A stretch of 64,000 nt of DNA from Lunularia cruciata (Eukaryota; Streptophyta; Marchantiopsida; Lunulariales; Lunulariaceae): assembly GCA_948567375.1 (NCBI GenBank), contig OX419762.1, positions 53,586,841 to 53,650,840 of the forward strand, read 5' to 3'. A model generated the notes under the pieces. The model ran no database searches, had not been told where the DNA came from, and saw only the letters and a list, made by a program, of their open reading frames with translations. Within the stretch, counting starts at the first letter, position 1. Each line of letters opens with the position of its first letter. Both the position numbers and the translations under genes were made by a program. Below are positions 54,689 through 64,000 of this stretch, in pieces.

Positions 54689-57600
54689 GAACAACATATG
54701 ATTGCAAATGCCACCTTTAAATAGGCAAAGCACTTCAGCAATTATCTAACAACTATACCGTTTCCTAACACCTTTAACAACTTGCAGATCCAAAATGACA
54801 ATGCACCTCTTCATATCTACCACTTCAAATCTGAAATCTATTACTACTCCAATCCAATGTCTACTTCTTCCTTGACTTCCAATCCCGATCCCAAAGTAAC
54901 TTCACACACTACTCTATCCTCGGGTTTTACAACTACTAATTCCTCTACCAATTCTACTAATTCTTCACTCTGATCTACAATTACACTAGCAGGTAATCTA
55001 TCTAACTCCTTATCTCCCAACCTACTCTTCTCTAACATCTCCAATGGTAACTCTAAAGATATTTGGACTCCTACGTCATTTACTTTGGGTTTTGCTCTTA
55101 CATCATTCCAAAGTTTATCTATCTCCAATTTTACCAAGTCTAATCGGATTGTGATATTCTCTTCTACTTCCAATATCTTTCTATCTACATGAGTTTTGAG
55201 ACTAATCAGCAAGGTATTCAAGTCTTTATCCTTCACGTCTCTCCTCCTCATCTCTTGCACCAACAACTTCAACTTGTGCGATCTTGTTTCTTTGATCCAG
55301 ACGCTAGCTTCTATACTCAACATTGCATTCATCTTTTTTACAATCTCCCTTAATGGCTAAAGTCTCATTCTTCTCTCCTGTTCTTGATCTCCAAGCCAAT
55401 CTTCCTTATACATTGCCAGTTTTGCCTCGAACTTGACTTTCACTATCTACTTCTCCTTCTTCTTTTGCACAATCTTCTTCTCCAACTTACAAAGTATCTC
55501 CCTCTGTCTTTCTTCTTCCCTATACCTCACTATCAACTCCCTTTGCCAAAGCTGCTTCTTTTCCTCTATACTCTCCATCACTCTATCAAGCTCTTGCTCC
55601 TTCTCTGGTGCTCTTGCCATAGCATGAATAATTTCTAATCTAGAATCAGCAAACTGCTGTTTCAAGATTTCGTACTCCACTATCTACCTTTCCCTTGCTA
55701 TGACATTCTCCTCTATGATTCTTTCTCTACTTCCTACTTTTCTCTTCAAGTTTTCAATTACCTGATTTTTTACTACTGCATCTACTCGTAGTACTTCCCT
55801 CTCCTCCTCACCTCAGATTATACCCTTCTTCAACTCTGAGTTCTCAATCTTCACCTACGGACACTTCAACTGCATCTCCTTCTTCTTCTGCTCCAACTTT
55901 AACAACGGGCACACAATGTCTCGCAGATACTCTACTCCTCCCCTTAAGTTTACCTCAACTTGTGGACTTCTCTCCCTCTTTGCCTCTTCTTCACTTGACA
56001 CTCGCCTTTCCAGCCACAATCACCTTATTGGGATGGATTCTTCACTCCCCAAACTTCCAATCTCCACTTCTCTTACTTTACTAAGTCCCACTTCATACTT
56101 CACCTTCCGTTTGGAGCAGACTCCTCTCTGAATAGTCACCCTCTTCTCCTCTTGCTCTGGAACTTCATCTTTTGCATGGAGGTTACATTCTTCTTCTATT
56201 TCCATCTTTCCTTTGTCCTCCTTGGGTACCGACTGCATCTCCCCTCCATCTTCACTCTCATTGCTCGTTTCCCTACTCTGCAACATGAATTTAGGTTCTT
56301 CCCCCTTGTCTGAGTCTGCTTCCTTGCACTCGGCCTCTCCTTCTGACTCCTTGTTTGATGATGCAATTACCACCAAGTCTCTCCTTGGGTTTACTTTCCT
56401 TGTCTTCCAAGGTCTCATTGCCACTTCTTCTTCTTCTTCGCCTTGTCAATTCTTCTTCTTTGACTTTGGAGTGTTCACCTTCAATTGCACACTCTGTCTT
56501 GTCTATATGTAGTACTCATCACTGCTCCTTATCTGCAAGATGTATTGCTGCTCCTCCGCATTAGCAACTCTTCTCAAATCAAGGTGGAAGTGGAGTATCA
56601 TCTTGTGTCTCTCCACTGCATTTAGCAAGTTCAGTCCTTAATAGAAATGGGCTACAAATGGCACAATGTAGTGTGGAGGCGACTTGTCTTGCAAGTTCCA
56701 CACCATCTGCTTTGTGCGCTGATAAAAGCACTTTGCCCAATTGATTGGCTCCCTTGCAAACATCTTGTGGAAGAATTCTGTCTGATGTTTCATCACATAA
56801 GTGGTTTGCTCCGGCTTCAAGATAGCCATCATTGCTACTACAATGCCTCTCTTCATTGGGTCCTTATAGCTCTTGACCTTGTAGCCATTCTTTGTGAGCT
56901 TCAAAGAGAAGGTATCTCTCACCTATTGGGTTTTTTCACCTACTTCTACCTTCCCCAAGAACATGGATCCCTACTCATCACCCACCTCTCTTCCGAGTAC
57001 TAACCTCCAATCCGACTTTGTCCATTGAGCCAGATTTCCTCTCTTCTCTTCTTCCTCGGGGCTATCAAGATATCTACTCTCAATGATCTCCGTCATGAAA
57101 CCTGGAAAGCTAATGTTCTAGTTCCATGCCAAGAATGTGATCCAAAGCCTACTCAGGACTTTGATTCTCATGATCACATCTAACCTCCAAATTGCATGAT
57201 TTCTCATTGCAAATTCAGAGTTTTTTGTCCCACCTCCCATCTTTCTCTCTTCCACTCTGGGTTGGGGGTTACTCTCCGTATTGATTCCCGGACTAACTCT
57301 CCTGACTTCCTCTCTACACACCAGCGCATCTTCAACTACACTTCCTTTCCCACAATCTCCCACAGGATGACTTCTTAACGGCAATGGAAAATTACTTGTC
57401 ATTGCTTTGTCTCTAGCCCAAATTTTATAATGGCGCGCTTCCTCCATCTCTCATCACTTCAAATTTCTACCGAGAAATCACACCTTCTTCATGCTCTTGT
57501 CACTGTCAATTTCCTCTGGTTCATAGGCCAGCCATTTTTGTGCACGGTACCTTCTGGAATGCCCAACCCAAAAGGAGAGTTGTTACACTATCCTTGCCTA

Positions 57601-57815
57601 AGGTTGAGCACCCCCGAGACAAAGTCTGTTTACTTTGGGTTGCAGGCTGACAGGGCAAATCCAAGTACTTCGTCTTCGGATACGAAGTCACTTTTCCTTG
57701 GGTTTCACTCCAAAGACACCATTCTTTGCCTCTTGATGTCATACAGGCACAATACGGCTTCTCCTATACACTTCTTCTTCAAAATAAAATAAAAAACAAA
57801 AATGTGGGAACCATA
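54689..57815 (-). repeat. B-family LTR, lacking its 3' end
   Basis: In the minus sense this begins at 57815 (TATGGTTCCCACATTTT) and runs 3.1 kb through the whole LTR-ORF region, stopping at the A3 junction about 640 bp short of the LTR end. It is clearly more diverged from the B element than the two B LTRs are from each other. Confidence 0.8.
54844..57447 (-). pseudogene. Diverged copy of the B LTR ORF
   Basis: Colinear pieces at 57447-57118, 56922-56638, 56424-56020, 55680-55447 and 55332-54844 match the 875-aa ORF from its N-terminus to VDIG. Shared stretches include MxSNFPLPLRS, NGYKVKSYKDPMKRGIV, KPExTTYVMKHQxxFFHKMFA, SPPHYIVPFxAHFY, the acidic region, the QRGxCSxRKVKxE block and the coiled-coil end. 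Within the 56424-56020 piece, length differences from B keep the frame, suggesting selection acted on the protein before this copy died. Confidence 0.78.
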
Positions 57816-58195
57816 GGGACTTAGGTCGGAAGGGAAGAGAGGCAATCTGGCTCAATGGATAGAGTCGGATTGGAGATTGGTCTTGGGGACAGAGGCTGGT
57901 GAGGAAATTGGGGCTACATTCCTTAGGAAAGAAGAGTCTATAGAGGAGATTGAAGAAATCTGCAATTCCTTCACTATGCCATGTACAAAGAATCAATATA
58001 AGGTTGATACGTATTGAGATCCGGTGAGGTGAAGTATTGTTGAGGCAATGATGGTGCTGTTCAAGCCAGATTGAACCACGTACATGATGAAGCACTAGGC
58101 AGTATTTTTCCATTAGATGTTTGCAAGAGCACCAATGAATTGGGTGAAGTGTTTTCACCAAAGAATGCAATAAATGGTGTAGTGTTAGAGAGATC
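57816..58195 (+). pseudogene. Plus-strand fragment of the LTR ORF
   Basis: This 380-bp piece encodes, with several stops, ESDWRLVLGTEAGEEIGATFL ... KNQYKVDTY ... FKP-TTYMMKH ... NWVKCFHQRM and matches residues ~130-250 of the 875-aa ORF. It abuts, in opposite orientation, the start of the B LTR at 57815, and is cut by A4 at 58196. Confidence 0.75.
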
Positions 58196-58887
58196 TGTAA
58201 CACCCATATGTGCATGTGTGTGGTATTGTGATATTTAACTTGGTATTACAAGTACTTAAGAGATATTATTTATATAGAGATAAAGGATGGTTCTATATTA
58301 GTCATGGTTAGCTAAAGTTAGTCATAGCTAAGATAGAGGGGACCTTACTTTAGAGGAAGTAGAAAAGATGAGCAACACTATTTTGGATTTTAGTGAGTTG
58401 ACTTGGTATTATTCTTAGGTGTTTGGCTTTGAGGAAAGAGTTGAGAACTCTTGGGCCCGCAAGCCTTTTTGTTTTGGATTCTTCTTTAGTCCAAGGATAG
58501 CCCATGTGAAGGAATCCTTGACTTAGTGGTTGGGTAAAGATAAGACCACATGCTTAGGGGAATATGCCCATGTGAATGGATATTTCTTTCTACTTTTTGA
58601 CTTTACTTGACTTTTAGTCTAGTAACTTGAGTTACTATGGTAATTAGTAACTTTGGTACATAAATATTTCACAAGTATATAAACAAGGGGTGAGGAGGTA
58701 CTCATCATCCTTTCATTTGCAACTATCTCTCTCTCATTGAGTTCTCTAGTGAGCAATGTCTTGAGTCTCGGAGTGTTAGCCTTGGAGGAGTATGATGGAG
58801 TTGGGGTTCCTTGCCTTCTTAGTCCATGGTGCGCTACCATAATAGCCATCAGAGGTTCATCCTGAGTGAGAGACAGGCCGGATCACA
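58196..58887 (+). repeat. A4 5' LTR (692 bp)
   Basis: TGTAACACCC to GGATCACA, with TATA at 58676-58683. The primer site TGGTTCCGTTGTCGGGA follows at 58892-58908. The left flank is AGATC. Confidence 0.92.
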
Positions 58888-58928
58888 TTTTTGGTTCCGT
58901 TGTCGGGACCTCTCTAGAAGGCAAGATA

Positions 58929-59099
58929 ATGTTCCGCGTTCAATTCTACATTAGGCAGAAGGAGGCTATGAGAGCTCACTTGGAGAGAACATTAGGAGAG
59001 GAGAGGGCTGAACTTATGTTAGAGAACCAAGATCCATTTGTATACCCTGTAGTTCATTATGATGTCTTTGAGGTGATTTTGTACATCTTGTACACATGA
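58929..59099 (+). CDS. A4 leader small ORF (56 aa)
   Basis: The ATG near 58931 opens the same charged peptide as in A1 (MFRVQFYIRQKEAMRAHLER), ending ILYILYT. Differences from A1 are few. No domain is recognised, and its status as a real protein is uncertain. Confidence 0.4.
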   Translation: MFRVQFYIRQKEAMRAHLERTLGEERAELMLENQDPFVYPVVHYDVFEVILYILYT

Positions 59100-59746
59100 G
59101 AGGAATTGGAGAGATTGTGTGAGGTGGATTGCAGATTTTGGGGATTAAGGTGATTTTGGGCAAAATCTCAAGTTTGAGATCTGGATTTGAAATTTCTACA
59201 CATGATAGCTTAGGTTATCTTTCAGTTAGCACACTTGAAATTATTATCAGAGCTACTATGCTCATTGAGCTAGAATTTTTGAAAGTTGATAGGGTAAAGT
59301 GCTCCCGCAACTGCATGCTCTCTGGAAAATTGTACAGAGTCTGCCATTTCTTCACTTTTCAGTGAATTGTCTTGAAAATTTCCAAAAACATTCAATGCGT
59401 TGTATTATACTTTTTGCTGCAAAAATTAGAGAGAGATCGTTTTTGCAATGTGCGTTATGAGGTTTTGAAGTGAGGGGGGTGGTTTTCAGACCAAATCTGA
59501 AATTTGTGTGCTGAATAGAAAGATGTCGAGGCCAAATGGCTGGATGAAAAGATCTGAAATTTTGCACGGAGGGACGCCCTAGAGTTGTGATTAAATGTGC
59601 CAAATTTCAGAGGACTGTGAGATACTGGTTGGGAGGTTTGAGTGACATTGTGACGAAGGGTCAATTCTGCAGAGTGGAGATCTCATGCACGAGGAGTTTG
59701 AGATCAACAAAAAGCATGTTTGAGTGTTTAGATTCATCTTGGGAAC

Positions 59747-60220
59747 ATGGAGGGTCATCAAGAGTGGAAATTGAGATTATGCAAGGTTACCCAAGGGTTT
59801 GAGGTGATTGTAGGGGTGGATTTGAGGAAAAGGGAGTTTACAATAGAATTTGAAGAGAATGTTGAGAAGATCCAAAAACCTACACCACTTGGAGGAAAGA
59901 GTGAGTCTAAGTGCTTTCTGTGTGGAGAGAAGGGACATAAGGCAAGTTCATGTCCATTGACCTTTGAGAGCAAGAGATTGAGGGAAAGGAGAGGCTTACT
60001 TGACTTGGGTTTGCATGTTGGATCTTCTTCACCAAGATTGGGAGGGAGAAGATCTAAGACCAAGGAATTGTGTGAGGTTTGTGGAGTGGAAGGACTTCCA
60101 AAAGGACATGAGTGTAGTGGAGTAAAAGCACTTTCTGAGACTTTGGTGAAGGATCTTGGAAAGAGTCTTAGTACAGCTACAGAAATACTACGATCTTCAT
60201 CAGCTAGTTCTCAAGATTAG
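59747..60220 (+). CDS. A4 leader zinc-knuckle ORF (157 aa, intact)
   Basis: This is the best preserved copy of a family A accessory ORF located between primer site and gag. It has a perfect CCHC knuckle (CFLCGEKGHKASSC, residues ~56-69) and a second Cys/His cluster (CEVCGVEGLPKGHEC, ~109-123), with basic stretches between, and ends SSASSQD. Gag of the same element has its own, different knuckle (CFGCGGRGHIQRNC), so this is not a displaced piece of the same Gag. The start is uncertain; conservation with the other copies begins around EVIVGVDLRKREF. It lies 230 bp upstream of gag in another frame. A nucleic-acid-binding or RNA-packaging role is a guess. Confidence 0.6.
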   Translation: MEGHQEWKLRLCKVTQGFEVIVGVDLRKREFTIEFEENVEKIQKPTPLGGKSESKCFLCGEKGHKASSCPLTFESKRLRERRGLLDLGLHVGSSSPRLGGRRSKTKELCEVCGVEGLPKGHECSGVKALSETLVKDLGKSLSTATEILRSSSASSQD

Positions 60221-60453
60221 TGATGGAGATAATCTTCCAACTTATGGATAAACTATCCATGAGAGTTAGATTAATATGCACTCTAGGATTTGATGTTGCT
60301 ATAGAAATCTTGGAGCAACCTGAACTTTTGTGTTCCCTAGAGTGGATTATTCTCAGATGGTGTTAGTCATGTATATACTCTATTAGTAATAGAGTGAGAG
60401 AAAAGAAAAGAGAAAAAAAGATTTGAGAGAAAGAAAGATAGTGAGAGGTTAAG

Positions 60454-62070
60454 ATGGGGAAACTTCCGGTTTTCTTTGGCAAGGATGGAGAAGAAGTAGA
60501 GGTCTTCATGAGAGACTTCAAGAGAGCTTGCATAGGAAAAAATGAGAGGAGGAAGAATGAGTGGGCCTCATTATTACCAGATTTCTTTGAGGATGCAGCA
60601 CTTACATGGTATGAGTCAGAATACCAAAAGAGAGAGAGGAGAGAGGGGGAAGAGGAGTCTTGGGAGAGTTTGACTTCAGCACTCATTGAGAACTTTACCT
60701 CATATGATAGTTATGAGAGATTGATGAGTGAGGTTACATTTCTCAAGCAAGGAGAAGGAGAGAAAGTGAGAGTCTATGTGGAAAGAGTGGAAAAGTTAGA
60801 GTCCATATTTTGCATAGTGTTGAGGAAGGGTGGGGATGATGTGGAGACTACAATGATTGGCATAGGGGCCATGCTCACCAAGAATTTTGTGGGAGTGTTG
60901 AGACCACAAATTAGAACCAAGGTGAGATATGAGAAACCTTCTTTCAAGGTTGAAGCTATCAAGATTGCAATTCGCATGGAGGAGAGTTTGGAAGGAGATG
61001 AGAGTGATTTGGTGGTGAAGGAGGTTGTGCATCCTCCTCAAGGCTACAAGTATGGTGGAACTTCTGATACTTTGGTGACAAGGGTTATACCACAAGTAGT
61101 AGTTGCTCCAGTTCTTGCACCTCCACCAAAAGATCCACTCCAAACCATCACAGAACAACTTGCGGATCTCAAGATCAATGTGGTGCAACTATGGGAGAAG
61201 AGAGAGGTGGATCAGAATGTAGGGAGAGGGCCTAGGAGTTATGGAAACTATCCATATAGAGGAGGCCAACCAGCCAACAATTTCAATGATAGAAATTGTT
61301 TTGGTTGTGGAGGAAGAGGCCATATCCAAAGGAATTGCCCAAATTCCACTTACCATGGAGGAAGGGGTTATGAGGGAGGCAATAGAGGGAAAGAGGGAGG
61401 TAGTGAAATCCAAGTGGCTCCTAATCCCAACAAAGGTAAGGGGATAGCATTCATAGATGTGGTTGAGAGCAAGTATGAGAAGGGAGAGTGCTCAAACCCC
61501 AAGGGTCTTAATTTGGAGCTTTTGGCACAAGAGAAGAAGAGAGCTCGTTTTGCAGAGGATGTTCACTCTTCTCAAGGATTTACTTCAAGCAAGGATACTC
61601 CTATGTCTACTTGGAGCACTCGCACCTCAACACCATCTACAACAAAGACTCCAAGGAAGAAGTTGGGGATGGAGGATTTCTTAATTTCAAAGCAATAATG
61701 GAACTACAATGTGTTGGAGGATGTTGGTAGTCACAAGGCTAACATCACAGTGGGCCAATTGATTGCTTTGAACCCTACCTTGAGAAAGGAGCTTAGAGGT
61801 GGTTTGAGTTCTACAAGGAGCAAGAGGAAGAAGAAGGCAAAAGTTCCAATATCAATGGGGGTGGTGGATGCCAAGCCAGCACCATGGGAGGCTTGTGAAT
61901 ATGCCTCCAAGATTGATGTGAGAGTGAATGGTCACAACATCAAGGATGCATTGGTTGATGGAGGATCAGCAGTGAATGCCATGTCAGAAAAGTTGATGAA
62001 GAAGTTGGGTATGATACCCTCAAGACCTTCAACATTTTTGGTGAGCATGGCAAACAAGCAACAAGTTTGA
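60454..62070 (+). pseudogene. gag: A4 gag and protease N-half
   Basis: Open from ATG 60454 for 414 codons: capsid core (DFFEDAALTWYESEY, LRPQIRTKVRYEKP), zinc knuckle (CFGCGGRGHIQRNC, ~61297-61338), linker with a PSTTKTPRKK motif. It is then cut by TAA 61696-61698, where A1 and A3 have CAA. In the same frame it continues 61711-62070 into the protease (ALVDGGSAVNAM) and closes at the family-wide TGA. Confidence 0.87.
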
Positions 62071-64000
62071 CCAATAGGAGTGATGGATAAGGTGGTAGTT
62101 TCAGTTATGGGAGTTCAAAATCTCATGACTTTCCAAGTCTTGAAGGATTCAAGCTATGACTTACTTCTTGGGAGGCCATGGTTGAGAGCAGCACGCACAA
62201 TTGATAGATGACACAAAGGGTACTTGAGGATTGGGCCATCAAACCATAGAGTCACTGTTCATGTGACTAACACCACCAACACTTCACATTCAGATACACC
62301 ATCTTCTGATTATTGGGAATCAAATTCTGAAGAAGGAGCTTCAAGTGTGGACACAAGCATGGAGGAGGAGACTTCCACGGAGGAGGATGAATCTAAATCT
62401 GATTCAGATGTGTATCCCTTGTGTGCTATGGATTTTGCACCTAAGCCAGAGGTTTTGAAGGACCCAGACAAATCACCATTGACACTTGAGGAGGTAGAGA
62501 GAAGGTTAGCTACCCTCAAGTATGGCCCAAATGTTACCAAGGAGGAGAAGGTGAGATTTGAGGAGATTTTCCGCAAGTTCATCCATGTGTTTGCTTTTAG
62601 CTACAAGGATTTGAAGGAAGTCACCTTGGAGGAGCACAAGATAGAGGTGGAGTCACATGCAAGACCAATCCGCCAAAAGCAACGTTGCATTAGCCCACCA
62701 ATATCTTTGGTTGTGAAGGAGGAGATTGATAAGCTCAAGGAGGCTGGATTTATCTTTGAGGTGGAGAATTCAAAATGGGTGTCTCCAATTGTCATTGTGA
62801 AGAAAAAGAATGGCAAGCTTTGGGTATGTGTGGATTACAAGAAGCTAAATGCTGTTACCAAGAAGGACTACTACCCATTGCCATTCATTGATGAGATCTT
62901 GGAGGAGGTTGCAGGTCATGAGAGGTACAGTTTTGGAGATGGTTATAGTGGTACAACCAAATCAAGATTGCACCAGAGCATCAACAACTCATTACGTTCA
63001 CCACACCTTACGCTTTCAAGGTCATGCCTTTTGGGCTTTGCAATGCTCCAGCCACATTCCAACGATTCATGAACAAGGTATTTGAACCTTTCATTGGGAA
63101 ATTTGTGAGAGATTTCATTGATGACTTTTGTGTCTATGGGAGCAAGGAGGAGCACTTTGAGCCCCTAATCAAAGTCTTGCAACGCTTGGATGAGGCAAAT
63201 GCATCACTCAACCTAAAGAAGTGCATTTTTGGATGTGATGAAGGTCTACTTTTGGGGCACATCATCTCCAAGGATGGAATAGCAGTTGATCTTGAGAAGG
63301 TGAGGAAAATCTCAGACCTTCCATTCCCTTCAAGCTTGACAAAGTAACACCAATTCTTGGGGATGGTTGGGTACTATAGGAGGTTCATCTTCTCATTTTC
63401 CAACAAGGCTTATGCATTGACCATCTACATGAAGAAGGGTGTAGATTACATGGTGATTTTGGAGGACAAGGAGGCTCTCAAAGCTTTTGAGGAGCTCAAG
63501 CAATCCCTTTTTGTAGCTCCAATTCTTGCTAAACCTGATTGGAGTAAGCCTTTCATCCTCTACACTGATGCTTCTAATGTAGCTATAGGATGCACTCTAA
63601 GTCAATTAGACCAAGATGGGGATGATCATCTAATAGCTTATGCTAGTAGGCAGATGGTTTCAGCAGAGAAGAAGTACTCTGGAGAGAGAAGGGTTGGCAG
63701 TGATCTTTGGTCTTAAGAAGTTTAGACACTACTTGATTGGAGGGAAAGCCACCATTGTCACGGATCACAAGGCTTTGAAGTACATCTTCAACAAGCCTAA
63801 TGTTGAAGGAAGACTAGCAAGGTGGATGATACTCTTGTCTGAGTATGACTACACCATTGAGGATAGGCCAGGAAAGAAACATGCAAATGCTGATTTGTTA
63901 TCTAGAGCCTATGATCATGATGGAGATGAGCCAGTGGATGATTCCTTCCCGGATGAGGAGCTCATGACAATCTCAGTCACTCAAGAGGTTCCAATGGAGT
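62071..64000 (+). pseudogene. pol: A4 protease C-half, RT and RNase H, cut by window end
   Basis: In frame after the TGA, the protease end reads VMDKVVVSVMGVQ...LLLGRPWLRA. The acidic linker and RT follow in one 282-codon frame (62224-63072), shifted at ~62950, where part of YSGYNQ is deleted. RT continues in 63024-63347 with the intact FIDD box near 63113-63124, then the connection (63357 on), RNase H with YTDASNVAIG, and TDHKALKY. The window ends before the integrase. Confidence 0.85.

Larger units (their letters stand above)
58196..64000 (+). mobile_element. A4: family A retrotransposon, 3' end beyond the window
   Basis: This copy has a 5' LTR, primer site, full leader, gag, protease, RT with FIDD box, and RNase H up to the window end. 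It closely matches A1. It is inserted in the LTR-ORF fragment at 57816-58195. Damage: TAA in the Gag linker (61696-61698), the family TGA in protease (62068-62070), a TGA near 62209 shared with A3, small deletions near 62950 and 63010, and a TAA near 63346. Confidence 0.92.

Noticed and set aside
1..64000. CRISPR arrays, tRNA and rRNA genes, bacterial-type operons
   Set aside because: No regularly spaced short repeats with unique spacers, no tRNA box pattern or rRNA sequence was seen, and all coding evidence is of plant mobile elements.

Overview
The window looks like repeat-dominated nuclear DNA of a land plant. The evidence is several Ty3/gypsy LTR retrotransposons of the non-chromoviral (Athila/Tat-like) type with tRNA-Asp-like primer binding sites, nested in one another; a plant-type pogo element with CAGTAGAA-type ends; a Mutator-like transposase relic; and a decayed polyubiquitin. 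I cannot assign the plant group. I see no intact host gene, no rRNA or tRNA gene and no CRISPR array. Almost all coding sequence is retroelement protein, mostly pseudogenic.

Two retroelement families, named here A and B, account for most of the window. Family A has ~692-bp LTRs running from TGTAACACCC to GGCTCACA, a long leader with small ORFs, then gag, protease, RT, RNase H and integrase. Copies are A1 (1-7168, +, 5' LTR cut by the window edge), A2 (9405-33188, -, split by three insertions), an isolated LTR (34195-34885, -), A3 (47890-54688, +) and A4 (58196-64000, +, cut by the window edge). Family B is typified by one 13.7-kb element (11820-25558, -). It has a perfect CCAAG target duplication, ~3.8-kb LTRs, a 6.2-kb gag-pol interior, and an 875-codon ORF lying entirely inside the LTR. 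That ORF is open in the 3' LTR (12630-15257) and broken in the 5' LTR. Further B LTR pieces lie at 7169-8669, 34886-35885, 54689-57815 and 57816-58195. Two compact ~1.92-kb solo LTRs of a related subfamily lie at 9871-11795 and 29813-31727.

Layout and order of events: an old gypsy element (protease piece 8670-9404, gag piece 33189-34194, both -) received a B LTR on its left, which A1 then entered, and it received A2 in its middle. A2 then received the full B element and solo LTR 9871-11795 in its 3' LTR, and solo LTR 29813-31727 just ahead of its gag start. From 35886 to 47889 lies AT-rich, gene-poor DNA. It holds a polyubiquitin pseudogene (37772-39190), a MULE transposase relic touching it (39190-39870, -), and a complete but dead pogo-like element (44470-46530) with terminal inverted repeats, TA duplication and a probable 80-bp intron. 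From 47890 on come A3, B LTR pieces and A4.

The most unusual item is the long ORF in the B-family LTR. Its probable genomic-RNA promoter (TATTTAA) lies downstream of the ORF, so the ORF sits in U3. It would therefore be the last ORF of the genomic RNA, a layout reminiscent of U3-encoded accessory genes of some retroviruses. Degenerate copies in at least four other B LTRs keep recognisable protein similarity.
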